Below, in pieces: positions 42,601 to 51,111 of a DNA stretch of 64,000 nt. Source of the stretch: Bryobacterales bacterium (GTDB lineage Bacteria > Acidobacteriota > Terriglobia > Bryobacterales > UBA6623). The first letter of the stretch is position 1; each line of letters starts with the position of its first letter. The notes under the pieces are model-generated. The model was not told the DNA's origin and did no database searches. It saw nothing but the letters and a program-made list of their open reading frames with translations. The translations under genes and the position numbers were made by a program. The stretch spans positions 1-64,000 of the forward strand of contig JAPPMC010000191.1 in assembly GCA_028819235.1 (NCBI GenBank), read 5' to 3'.

Positions 42601-43008
42601 GTGGTAGTCCTTCTCGGCGCCGTCATTCTCGCGGGCATCGCTGTCAACAACGGGATTGTGCTGGTGGACTATACGAACCGGCTGCGGCAGGCCGGCCTTG
42701 CCAAGCGGGAGGCGCTGCTGCGGGCGGGACGTGTCCGACTGCGCCCGATCCTGATGACCACCCTCACGACACTGCTCGGCCTCGTGCCCATGGCGTTCGG
42801 CTGGGGAGAGGGCGACGAGGTGCGCACACCGATGGCTGTCGCCGTGATCGGCGGGCTCCTGACGTCCACGCCGTTCACGCTGCTGGTCATCCCCGTCGTG
42901 TACGAGATCGTGGACCGCAAGAGCTTTTCCGCTGCTCCAGAACGGACGAGCATTGGCCGGGCCTCGGAGCGATCCATGCCGTCAGCAGGCGGCCTTGCCC
43001 GGAGCTGA
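39601..43008 (+). CDS. RND efflux pump, inner-membrane subunit 1
   Basis: A protein of 1135 residues (1145 if ATG 39571 is used) of the HAE1/AcrB superfamily with two six-helix bundles and two large periplasmic loops. GTG 39601 is preferred because VHLTRVAIQRPVTVLMAV is the normal RND N-terminus. TM4 reads GMLVDSSIVVLEA: only the first of the two AcrB Asp (D407/D408) is kept. TM10 has GIAVNNGIVLVDY in place of the AcrB Lys region, as in many non-AcrB clades. A low-complexity charged stretch (42091-42200, rich in R, D, P) interrupts the second periplasmic region. It is followed after 1 nt by a second RND gene. Confidence 0.9.
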   Translation: MHLTRVAIQRPVTVLMAVTAVALFGYVSLQRLPLNLLPRISYPSLTIQTDYQDAAPEEIEALLTRRVEESVGVVGGLTRITSVSRPGQSEVVLEFNWNTNMDQAGVEVREKLDLIEFPEDAERPVILRFDPSNDPILRIQVHGELSMARLRDIAERDLSKRVESVDGVAAVKVAGGREEQIRVELDERRVAELGLSITRVTQILREENLNQASGSLYDLDMNYMVRMVNEFRSVDEVRGIVVSDQDGRKILLEDIAHVWRGSKERDVIARFNGRESVELAVYKEGDANTVIVSEAVQARLEAVQKEPTFPPGVETSVVYDQSRFISSSVDNVLWAALVGGLLATLVLFLFLRDARSTAIIAAAIPISVMATFAAMYQAGITLNIMSLGGVALGVGMLVDSSIVVLEAVHRHRRPGVATAEAVAAGTEEVAMPVTASTLTTVAVFLPLVFVEGIAGQLFRDQALTITFALFASLAVALTVIPTLLAARLRSDREMGVEPGERAVPGVQRFPRWLVQAARFASREAPRIIVQDARKALSLSSEKVLWGLTPLLGAFDRAFTAVEGRYDRALERALESKGAVMAIVAGAVVAALALFQVLGAELIPTLAQGQFSFQVSLPEGRPLESTDRLMQQVEGRVLSVPGVETVYSSVGGSLENQFASGDLEEHVGTLHVVLRDREDDRLENEVIQSVRRIIAEVPEAQPRFQRPALFSFKTPVEVEVFAYEIEDQRDAAALVAERLGRIDGLRDIETTTRAGNPEVQVRFDRRRLSRLGLQEEQVARVLRNKIRGDVASRYREGDRQIEILVQVDEPDRNAISDIRSMVVNSRPGQASSPDARGRSPQTGVPAARPVADRDEDARRDRDRSEIARPFVPIRLDQVAEIEVHSGPAEIRRIRSQRAAVVTANLSGRDVASVSNEIRAMLADIRGELPQAATAGIGGQNEELEVSFRSLMFALGLAVFLVYLVMASQFESLLHPFIILLTVPLGLVGVVFLLAFTGLTLSVVVLLGAVILAGIAVNNGIVLVDYTNRLRQAGLAKREALLRAGRVRLRPILMTTLTTLLGLVPMAFGWGEGDEVRTPMAVAVIGGLLTSTPFTLLVIPVVYEIVDRKSFSAAPERTSIGRASERSMPSAGGLARS

Positions 43009-43009
43009 T

Positions 43010-46000
43010 GTGACGGCAAGCGACGACAGGCCCCCCGCGGGGAGCTCCGGCGGGCGATTGGCCGACCTGGCGATCCGCAGGCCCGTCACGATCTGCATGG
43101 TCTTTGTCCTGCTGATGGTGATGGGGGTCATCGCACTCGGACGGATCCCGCTAATGCTCGTGCCGTCGTTCGACGCGCCGGTGATGTTCGTCTACGCCGA
43201 CTACGCGAATGCCACACCGGCCCAAGTGCTGGAGTCGATCACCACGCCGATCGAAGAGGCACTAGCGACGGTTCCCGGAATTAAGCGCATGAATTCCATG
43301 TCGTCGGCCAGCGGAATGCGCCTGCAGATCTGGTGCGGCATGGGTGCAGACACGTCGATGCTGAGGATGGCGATCCGCGACAAGCTGGACCAGATCCGTG
43401 ACGAACTCCCGGAAGACCTCCGACAGGTTGACGTACGCAATTTCTCCACCGACGAGATCCCGATCCTGGAAGGCACGCTCTCGGCGGAACGGGACTTGAG
43501 CCAAGACTTCGACTTCATCGACACCCGTGTTAGGAAGCCCCTCATGCGGATTCCCGGTGTCGGGGATGTGGAGCTCTGGGGCACGGACCGCCGACAGGTG
43601 GAGATCTACCTGCGGATGGATGACATCAAGCGGCACCAAGTCGACGTCGGCGCCCTCTATCAGGCAATCAACGGTTCTGCCCTCGATCTCTCGCTTGGAC
43701 GAGTGACAGACGGAGGCAGGCGGTTCACGGCGATCAGCAAGGGGGCGCTGGATTCGGTCGACTCCATCGCGGGCTTCCCGGTCGGGCAGCGGGGGATCCT
43801 GCTCTCCGACGTTGCCGACGTGGTCCTCAGCCAACGGCCGCGCAACTCCGGCCGGCACCAGAACGGAGTTCAGGCGGTTGGGCTGTCAATCCAGAAGACT
43901 GGCGAGGCCAACACTGTTGAGGTTGTCGATCGCATTTTGGAGCAGTTCGAGGTGTGGAGCACCGATCCGACCATGGATGGGCTCGAAGCCCGCTGGTGGC
44001 ACAACGCCGGGGAAGAGATCGAGAACGGCTTGGGCGAACTCGTGCGGGCCGGATTCTTCGGTGCCGTCCTCGCGGTCGCGGTCCTGTTCGCCTTCCTGCG
44101 CCAACTGCGGGCCAGCCTCGCGATCGGTCTTGCGATCCCCTTCTCGCTGGTCACGGCGATCGGCCTTCTGTACTTCAGCGGCGGTTCGCTGAACGTCCTG
44201 TCGATGATGGGCCTGATGCTGGCGGCGGGCATGCTCGTCGACAACGCTGTGGTGGTGTTGGAGGCGATCCTGCAGAAGGCCGAGCACGGCTGCACCGCGC
44301 GGTCAGCATGCCGGCATGGGGCTAGCGAGGTGGGCCTCGCGGTAGTCGCGGCAACGTCAACGACGATGATCGTCTTCGTTCCGCTGCTGTTCGAGGAGGA
44401 ATCCCAGATCGCGATCATGCTGAGTCATGCAGGGATCTCAATCATCTTTGCCCTGCTCTGCTCCCTATTCATTTCGCTGACGCTCATCCCGCTCGCTGCG
44501 AACAGGCTTCTGTCGCTAAAGAAAGGCTTGCGTCCCGCGGTTGTAGGCGAATCCCGAATCTGGGGCTCGCTTGCCGGGATCACTCGGCGGGCCGCGCAGA
44601 ACCTGACTCCCGGGCGGGGGCTGGATTCAGGAGTGTCGAGGATGGAGCGCTACCTGCGAGTGGTGAACTGGCACTTGGACAATCGGCACTTCGTTGGCAT
44701 GATCGGCGTTCCGGCTGTGTTGGGCCTAGCGGGCTGGGCGCTCTTGGAGGTCGTGCCGGACAATTCACCTGACGAGTCCGCCAGCGCCTCTTTGCGCATA
44801 GAGTACGACTTCAGCGAGAACTATCACTACGCAAAGATCGAGAGGGACTTCGTGACGCCGGTGGAGGAGTTTCTCCATGGCAACGCCGATCGCTTCCGCC
44901 TCAAGTCGACCTCAAGTTCGTTCGGGAACAACTGGGCGTGGACCCGCGCTTACCTGCAGGCCGAGGACATCCCTGCTGACGAGATCGGTGACATCCGGCG
45001 GCAGGTCGGCGAGCTCTTGCCGGTGATCCCGGGGGCGAGGATCGAGCTCGGCCAAGAGGGCGGAGGGGCGAGAAACTTCATCAGCGCGAACATCTACGGT
45101 GAGGACCCGTCCGTCCTCATCCAATTGGTGGAGACAGCTCGGGAGAGGCTGCTCGAAGTCGACGGGTTCAACGAGGTGTATTTTGCCCGTTCGGGAATGC
45201 GCGACGAGGTCAGCGTTCGCCTCCGGCGCGATCTCGCCCGTCGATACGATATCTCTCCGCAGTCCGTCTCAAGGGTGCTCGGGCTCACCGTGCGGTCGCA
45301 GCGGATGCGAAACTTCCGCACTCCCGAGGGCGAGGTGGAGCTCTGGATCGGGCTGGACCCGGCCGACATGCAGAGCGTAGAGGACCTAGAGTCCTTGGTC
45401 GTAGGGACTTCGCCGGGCGGCAGGCAGGTTCTGCTTGAGAACGTTGCCGACCTCAGTCTGGATCGTGTAGTCGGGAGCCTGAACCGAGAGGATCGGCGAA
45501 CCTTCGCCGAGATAAACGCGGTGTACCGGGGATCCCAGGTCGAAGAGGGTCGAGAGGCATTCAACGAGGTTCTTAACGGGCTGCCCTACGAACCGGGCTA
45601 TCGCTGGAGCAAGGGATTCTTCTCGGCCCAGCAGGACCAAGACGCGCAAGACTTTGTGTTCAGCATGCTGCTGGCTCTGATGATGGTGTATTTCGTAATG
45701 GCCGCGCTGTTCGAGTCGCTCTTGCACCCGTTCGCGATCATGCTGGCAATGCCGTTCTCAGTGGTCGGAATCGTCGCATTCTTGCTCCTGACCGGCACGG
45801 CCTTCAGCGTGATGGCCCAAGTAGGCCTGCTGATCCTGAACGGCATTGTCGTGAACAACGGCATCGTCCTGATCAATCACATCAATCACTTGCGGAGGCA
45901 GGGCCTCGGCCGCCGCAGCGCCATCCTCAGGGGTTGCGAGGAGAGGCTGCGGCCCATTTGCATGACCGCTGCGACCACCATCGTCGGCCTCGTCCCGTTG

Positions 46001-46207
46001 GCATGGGGCGACGCTGGCCTGGCAGGGATGAGCTACTACCCGCTGGCTCGCACGGTCATGGGCGGGCTCATGGCCGCCACCGTACTCACCCTGATCGTGC
46101 TGCCGACCTACTATGTGCTCCTAGACGACTTCGGCTTCTGGCTGCGCCGACTCTGGCGTACCAGCAATCCGCGTCGTACTGCCCTCCAGAAGGCGGCCGG
46201 GGACTGA
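43010..46207 (+). CDS. RND efflux pump, inner-membrane subunit 2
   Basis: A 1065-residue RND transporter that starts at GTG 43010, one base after the stop of the first pump gene; an in-frame ATG at 42953 would overlap that gene by over 50 nt. The N-terminus is LADLAIRRPVTICMVFVLLM. TM4 has GMLVDNAVVVLEA and TM10 has GIVVNNGIVLINH. It is clearly diverged from its neighbour, so the pair probably forms a heteromeric trimer in the manner of MdtB/MdtC, which also share one adaptor; this is inference from gene order. Confidence 0.9.
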   Translation: MTASDDRPPAGSSGGRLADLAIRRPVTICMVFVLLMVMGVIALGRIPLMLVPSFDAPVMFVYADYANATPAQVLESITTPIEEALATVPGIKRMNSMSSASGMRLQIWCGMGADTSMLRMAIRDKLDQIRDELPEDLRQVDVRNFSTDEIPILEGTLSAERDLSQDFDFIDTRVRKPLMRIPGVGDVELWGTDRRQVEIYLRMDDIKRHQVDVGALYQAINGSALDLSLGRVTDGGRRFTAISKGALDSVDSIAGFPVGQRGILLSDVADVVLSQRPRNSGRHQNGVQAVGLSIQKTGEANTVEVVDRILEQFEVWSTDPTMDGLEARWWHNAGEEIENGLGELVRAGFFGAVLAVAVLFAFLRQLRASLAIGLAIPFSLVTAIGLLYFSGGSLNVLSMMGLMLAAGMLVDNAVVVLEAILQKAEHGCTARSACRHGASEVGLAVVAATSTTMIVFVPLLFEEESQIAIMLSHAGISIIFALLCSLFISLTLIPLAANRLLSLKKGLRPAVVGESRIWGSLAGITRRAAQNLTPGRGLDSGVSRMERYLRVVNWHLDNRHFVGMIGVPAVLGLAGWALLEVVPDNSPDESASASLRIEYDFSENYHYAKIERDFVTPVEEFLHGNADRFRLKSTSSSFGNNWAWTRAYLQAEDIPADEIGDIRRQVGELLPVIPGARIELGQEGGGARNFISANIYGEDPSVLIQLVETARERLLEVDGFNEVYFARSGMRDEVSVRLRRDLARRYDISPQSVSRVLGLTVRSQRMRNFRTPEGEVELWIGLDPADMQSVEDLESLVVGTSPGGRQVLLENVADLSLDRVVGSLNREDRRTFAEINAVYRGSQVEEGREAFNEVLNGLPYEPGYRWSKGFFSAQQDQDAQDFVFSMLLALMMVYFVMAALFESLLHPFAIMLAMPFSVVGIVAFLLLTGTAFSVMAQVGLLILNGIVVNNGIVLINHINHLRRQGLGRRSAILRGCEERLRPICMTAATTIVGLVPLAWGDAGLAGMSYYPLARTVMGGLMAATVLTLIVLPTYYVLLDDFGFWLRRLWRTSNPRRTALQKAAGD

Positions 46208-46253
46208 ACTGGCCGTGAGGCTGTCCGGCGGCGCCGACCCCTGATCGCTCCGA

Positions 46254-46259
46254 TAGGAT
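46254..46259 (+). promoter_or_regulatory. -10 box of a probable leaderless sulfatase promoter
   Basis: TAGGAT lies 7 nt before the ATG at 46267; no ribosome-binding site is present. Confidence 0.45.
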
Positions 46260-46266
46260 AGCTGCC

Positions 46267-47811
46267 ATGACAGCCTCGCCAGCCGCTAGCACGTCCGACC
46301 ATCGATCGCGTGGTTTGCCCGACAGGTGTCGGTCTGCGCTAACGAAGTGTCTGATCTTCGTTGCACTCGTCAGCGCCAGCGCACCGCGCTGCGTGGCGCA
46401 AGCCGAGTACTTTCCTCCTGAAGCCGGCATCCGAATGACCGACTCGCCCAACGTGATTCTGATCACCGGGGATCACCTTCGGTGGGATCACGTCGCCGCG
46501 AACGGAAACGAAGCCATAGTCACGCCGAACATGGACAGACTGGTGCGGGAGGGAGTCACGTTCAGGTCCCACTTCACTGTCGGTGTGGCGTGCTCGCCGA
46601 ATCGCGCCTCGCTGATGACTGGGCGCTACCCCCACGCCCACGGCGTGATCAGCAATGGCATCAAGCTCCCGCAGGACGAGGTCACTCTAACCCACGTCCT
46701 GCGCGCGGCAGGCTACTACACCGGCCAGATGGGGAAGCTGCACTTCTGGCCCCATAAGGACCGAAACCACAGGGAGCCGCACCCCCCTTACGGCTTTCAC
46801 CAGATGCGCCTGTCCGACGAGCCCGGATGCTACGACGACGCATATGGGCGGTGGCTATGGGCCCAAGGAAAGGATGTCCGGGAGAACGCTCGGGTCACGA
46901 TGCCCGGCGAGAGGCCACCCTTCGAGCACTATACCTTCGAGGGCGAGGATCGCACGACCCATGCGTCTTGGGTGGCTACCGAGACCATCACTTTCATCCG
47001 CGACACGCTCGACCGCCAGCCTGACCGCCCGTTCTTCGTGCATGCGGGGTTCTATGCGCCACATCCACCCCTAAACCCGCCGGAGTCCGCAGTTAGGCTG
47101 TACGACGGACGGGCACTGCCTGAGCGGCGCCACTCGCCTGGGGAGATCGAACTGCTGCCTGCCGGGTTGGCAGCCACCATGAAGAGGCTTCTCCAGATCT
47201 CAGAAGATACTTGGGATTCTTACCGTACGTACTTCTATGCGATGGTCTCGCACCTTGACGAGAACATCGGACGGATCATGGAGGTCGTTGAGGACGCCGG
47301 GATCGCCGATCGGACGGTTTTCGTCGTGACCAGCGACCACGGAGACTACCTAGGCGACCACAATCTCACAGGAAAGAGCGGTCGGCCATTCGACGGCGCG
47401 CTGCGGATCCCGCTCATCTTTCGCGGGCCCGGTGTGCCGGCCGGCGTGGCGTCGGACGAGTTGGTTGAGATCGTCGACATCATGCCAACGCTGCTGGACA
47501 TGCTGGGGATCGACCTGCCCAAGGGCAATCAGGGGACATCTCTGCTTCCCGTCATGGCAGGCGGGGGCGGCAGGGACGTGATCTACATGCAGGCCGTCTC
47601 GAACCGCATGATCCGCACAAAGTCCGCAAAGTACTGGATCGACGAGCGAGGGGAGGAGGTGCTGTTCGACTATTCGACCGACCCGCACGAATTGCGCAAC
47701 TTGGCTGCATCCGAATCGCACGCCGACCTGCTTGACCAAATGCGTGTCGTGCTGATCCGGAAGTCGATCGAGGCCAGAGACCCCCTGCCCGAGCGCGTAC
47801 GACCGTATTGA
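46267..47811 (+). CDS. Exported sulfatase with variant CSPNR signature
   Basis: A 514-residue type I sulfatase. The hydrophobic signal core is CLIFVALVSASAP (about residues 28-40) after a long basic N-region. The metal site begins at LITGDHLRWDHV, where the usual DD is GDH, a pattern also seen in the choline-sulfatase/phosphonate-hydrolase-like branch. The maturation motif is C109-S-P-N-R, which satisfies CxPxR although Asn at the fourth place is less usual. QMGKLHFWPH and TSDHGDYLGDH are the later active-site motifs. A second start at 46435 (MTDSPNV) would remove the signal peptide. Confidence 0.9.
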   Translation: MTASPAASTSDHRSRGLPDRCRSALTKCLIFVALVSASAPRCVAQAEYFPPEAGIRMTDSPNVILITGDHLRWDHVAANGNEAIVTPNMDRLVREGVTFRSHFTVGVACSPNRASLMTGRYPHAHGVISNGIKLPQDEVTLTHVLRAAGYYTGQMGKLHFWPHKDRNHREPHPPYGFHQMRLSDEPGCYDDAYGRWLWAQGKDVRENARVTMPGERPPFEHYTFEGEDRTTHASWVATETITFIRDTLDRQPDRPFFVHAGFYAPHPPLNPPESAVRLYDGRALPERRHSPGEIELLPAGLAATMKRLLQISEDTWDSYRTYFYAMVSHLDENIGRIMEVVEDAGIADRTVFVVTSDHGDYLGDHNLTGKSGRPFDGALRIPLIFRGPGVPAGVASDELVEIVDIMPTLLDMLGIDLPKGNQGTSLLPVMAGGGGRDVIYMQAVSNRMIRTKSAKYWIDERGEEVLFDYSTDPHELRNLAASESHADLLDQMRVVLIRKSIEARDPLPERVRPY

Positions 47812-47962
47812 GCACTGCCGACACCGCTGCATTGGCAAGAGCACTCGGTCTCGCCATGCGCAGACCATCCCTTGGACTAATGCGGAAGATCTAGGTCCGA
47901 GTCCTGCCGAACAGCGCATCCCTCGCCATGGCCCTTGGGGCGGGATGACGTAGAACCGCCGA

Positions 47963-49213
47963 ATGAACGTCTCACGATCCTCTCTCAGCGTCCTCCAGAA
48001 GGTCTCCATGGCCGCTGTTGCACAGCTCTTGATGGGGTGTTCCGGTGGAGGAGATGCCCAACATGGATCCACAGATTACACACAGTGGCGGGGTCCGAAT
48101 CGAGACGGAGCTGCCAGTGTGTTTGTCCGGCCAAGCCGCTGGCCTGCGGTGCTGAGGCGCAAGTGGAAGGTCCACATTGGCCAAGGATACGCGACACCAT
48201 TGGTGGTTGGGGAATTAGTTTACTCGTTCGTCAGGAGGGAGGGACGAGAGGTTGTTGCGGCTATCGATGCCAAGACTGGTGAGGAACTATGGCAATCGGG
48301 CTATGCCGTGCCCTACATGCCCAGTGATCCCGCAGCGGCCCACGGAGCCGGACCGAAGGCGACTCCTGCATACAGCGATGGGAGGCTCTTCACGTTGGGC
48401 ATCGTCGGGACAGTCACTGCATTTGATGTCGGTGCCGGCAAGTTGCTCTGGCAGACCGAACGTCCAGATGAGCCACCATATTTCGGGGCGGCCTCCTCGC
48501 CACTTGCTGGCGAAGGAATCGTTGTTGCTCATCCTGGAAACTATGGCCCACTGACTGCGTTCGATGTCCTCACGGGAAGGGTTGTATGGACGGTCGGAAA
48601 CGCTGGGTTCTTCGCTTCGCCAATTCTGGCCGAATTCGCCGACATGTCCCAAGTAGTAACAATCACTACGAACAGCGTAATCGGAGTTTCCTTTCCCGAG
48701 GGTGAATTGCTATGGAGCTATCCTTGGAACGGAACGACGGGAGGGCCCACGCCAGTCGTCCACGGCGATACCGTCATAGTCAGCGGCCACAACTTCGGCA
48801 CTACGGCGTTCAACGTCATTCGGGCCAACGGTGAGTGGACAACTGAGACTGCTTGGCAAACAGCGGAAGTTTCAATGTATACCAGCACGCCAGTCGTGCT
48901 CAACGGCATACTGTTTGGTCTCTCCCACCGTTCGAGAGGCCAGTACTTCGCCGTTAATGCAACTACGGGCCGCGTCCTGTGGCTCGGCCCGCCAAGGACT
49001 GCTGAGAATACAGCCGTGGTCAAAGCCGACGAGCTGCTCTTTCTCCTTAACGACGACGCGGAGCTAGTTGTTGCCGAGTTCAGCGGGTCGCAGTTCGATG
49101 AGCTGAGACGGTACTCGGTCGCGGACACCGCCACTTGGGCCCAGCCGGCCATCACCGGCAAGAGGATGTTCGTGAAGGATGTCGATTCGCTGGCACTGTG
49201 GACATTTGACTGA
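47963..49213 (+). CDS. PQQ-like beta-propeller lipoprotein
   Basis: A 416-residue protein. The signal peptide ends in LLMGC with Cys26 as likely lipid site. WRGPNRDG opens the propeller, and repeats of the type AIDAKTGEELW, AFDVGAGKLLWQ, AFDVLTGRVVW and AVNATTGRVLW mark the PQQ_2/BamB-like blades. The Trp-docking motifs are those of the fold; there is no sign of a catalytic PQQ dehydrogenase. It probably binds or scaffolds in the periplasm. It lies 150 nt after the sulfatase on the same strand. Confidence 0.85.
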   Translation: MNVSRSSLSVLQKVSMAAVAQLLMGCSGGGDAQHGSTDYTQWRGPNRDGAASVFVRPSRWPAVLRRKWKVHIGQGYATPLVVGELVYSFVRREGREVVAAIDAKTGEELWQSGYAVPYMPSDPAAAHGAGPKATPAYSDGRLFTLGIVGTVTAFDVGAGKLLWQTERPDEPPYFGAASSPLAGEGIVVAHPGNYGPLTAFDVLTGRVVWTVGNAGFFASPILAEFADMSQVVTITTNSVIGVSFPEGELLWSYPWNGTTGGPTPVVHGDTVIVSGHNFGTTAFNVIRANGEWTTETAWQTAEVSMYTSTPVVLNGILFGLSHRSRGQYFAVNATTGRVLWLGPPRTAENTAVVKADELLFLLNDDAELVVAEFSGSQFDELRRYSVADTATWAQPAITGKRMFVKDVDSLALWTFD

Positions 49214-49589
49214 GTCTCTGCTCGAACGCGAATTCTGTTAACGGTAGCCGGGAACTGCCTGCTACGAGCGGGCAGAGTATTCTCTTCTATTGAGGTACCG
49301 TCCATGGCGGATCGCCAGTCCGGTTGGTATCATCGATTGCGTTGACTCCGTGGTATCTCTCAGAGGTGGCCATACCGAGGCTTCTCGCGCGGCGATTGGG
49401 TTTAGTTTGGAAGACTCCCAAGAATGATGATCGAAGTTCAATTGTGGTTGTGTCAAGACTGCCACTCCTAAAGTAACTTCTTCGTCCGTAGCAGTCAGCA
49501 CAGCATCCCGACTTCATCAAGGAACGAGACTGCCCTAACGTTGGCAGCTGGAACACCGGTCCAAACCGTGGCAACTTTGAGGCCGAGAA
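49214..49589. other. Intergenic region, no recognisable gene
   Basis: About 375 bases, less GC-rich than the genes on either side. Nothing is recognised apart from the TAGAAT box at its end. Regulatory sites for the SBBP gene may lie here. Confidence 0.4.
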
Positions 49590-49595
49590 TAGAAT
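49590..49595 (+). promoter_or_regulatory. -10 box of a probable leaderless SBBP-gene promoter
   Basis: TAGAAT stands 8 nt before the GTG at 49604. An in-frame ATG at 49610 is the alternative start, which would leave a leader of about 6 nt. Confidence 0.45.
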
Positions 49596-49603
49596 AGGAC
49601 GAA

Positions 49604-51040
49604 GTGAGAATGCTGCGCTGGGCGATCCCGTTATGCTGTGTCGCGCTGAGCGAAGCGGATTCTCCAGTGAAGCCGATGGTGACCTGGAGCACCTATCTCG
49701 GAGTCGCCGACTGCGACGACCCCGCCCTGTGGCGGGGAAGCCTGTTTCTCGCATGCCATTCCCCGGAGAGCGACCTACCTATTCAGATAGCGGGATCACA
49801 GCGTCGCGGAGGCACGATGGCCGCGTATGTACTGCGTCTGGACTTGCAGCGAGGGAACGTCGCATATGCCACGCGCGTTCAGGCGGAAGCGCTGACAGCC
49901 GCACTTCGGATTACGACAGACGAAGATGGTCGTGCATTCGTGACTGGGCTGGCACGGGGACCCGGCCTGCCGGTGACAGACGATGCTGTGCAGCCCCATT
50001 TTGGGGGAGGCCGGAGCGATGCATTCCTAGTCGCCGTGGCTCCCGACGGCCAAGTCGCATACGGAACGTATCTCGGTGGTGCCGGGGACGATGTTGGCAA
50101 TGCGGTGAAACTTGACGGGAACGGAGGCGTGGTGGTAGGAGGAACGACGACATCGGCTGACTTTCCAGGTCAGACCAACGCCGCTGATCGCCACGCCGAT
50201 GCATTCATCTCGTCGTGGCGACTCTCAAATCCATCGTCACACCGTTCAGTTGTCTTCGGTGGCAGTTCAGAAGAGAAGCTAACCGGCATCGAGCTTGATG
50301 GCAAAGGAGGAGTCTTCGCCGTTGGCTTCACGAAGTCCAACGACTTCCCGGTCCATCACCCAGTCCAACCAAACCTGCGCGGTGCGAGCGACCTGTTCTT
50401 GGCCCGCATCGAGGTCTCGGATCTGACCATTGCATTCTCGACGTACCTTGGCGGGTCCGGCGACGATTCAGGATGGGGAGTGACCGTGGACGGCGTTGGT
50501 GCGCCGGTCGTGGCCGGCGTCACCGACTCTGGGGACTTGCCAGCCAGCGACAATGCGTTTCAGCGAATGGCTCACGGAGGGCTAGACAGCTTCGTAGCAA
50601 CACTTGACGGTTCTGGCTATGAGCATCTGCGACTGACCTACTTCGGCGGCTCACAGGATGACTCGAGCGGATTCGATGGTGAAAACGTCAGAGTGGATTC
50701 GCACGGTAGGGTCTGGCTAGTGGGCCTGACGGCATCCGCCGATCTGCCCGTCCGAAACGCCGTTCAGGACAGCTACGGTGGTCAGACCGATGGCTTCGTC
50801 GCGGTCTTCTCGCCTAGACTCACAGATCTCTCGTTTGGCACATTCTGCGGAGGATCTGGGAGGGACATATTGGAAGGGATCACCGACACGCCCAGTGGTA
50901 CCGTCGCTGTCACGGGGCTCACCTTCTCGAATGACCACCCGATGCCGGGTCGGGTGATCCGACAGACCCGGTCCTCTATTACAGTAGGCGGAGACGTCGT
51001 GAACGCCTTCGCGTGGGTCTTCCGTAATCCGTCTCCCTGA
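49604..51040 (+). CDS. SBBP-repeat beta-propeller protein
   Basis: A 478-residue exported protein made of six or so SBBP repeats. Each has the form Y-G/S-T-Y-L-G-G-x-G-D-D followed by V-D-G-x-G and then a T-x-S-x-D-F/L-P strand, for example YGTYLGGAGDDVGNAVKLDG, FSTYLGGSGDDSGWGVTVDG and RLTYFGGSQDDS. The family is named for its abundance in Solibacter, which supports an acidobacterial origin. The short N-terminal hydrophobic stretch (LRWAIPLCCVALSEA) is a plausible signal peptide. Function is probably binding or surface display; no enzymatic residues are known for the family. Confidence 0.88.
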   Translation: MRMLRWAIPLCCVALSEADSPVKPMVTWSTYLGVADCDDPALWRGSLFLACHSPESDLPIQIAGSQRRGGTMAAYVLRLDLQRGNVAYATRVQAEALTAALRITTDEDGRAFVTGLARGPGLPVTDDAVQPHFGGGRSDAFLVAVAPDGQVAYGTYLGGAGDDVGNAVKLDGNGGVVVGGTTTSADFPGQTNAADRHADAFISSWRLSNPSSHRSVVFGGSSEEKLTGIELDGKGGVFAVGFTKSNDFPVHHPVQPNLRGASDLFLARIEVSDLTIAFSTYLGGSGDDSGWGVTVDGVGAPVVAGVTDSGDLPASDNAFQRMAHGGLDSFVATLDGSGYEHLRLTYFGGSQDDSSGFDGENVRVDSHGRVWLVGLTASADLPVRNAVQDSYGGQTDGFVAVFSPRLTDLSFGTFCGGSGRDILEGITDTPSGTVAVTGLTFSNDHPMPGRVIRQTRSSITVGGDVVNAFAWVFRNPSP

Positions 51041-51111
51041 CAATCGGCATTTGAGCCTGATTGAGTCGCGAAAGACCCTACCGAGTCTGCTCATTATGGG
51101 CTTGTATCTTT

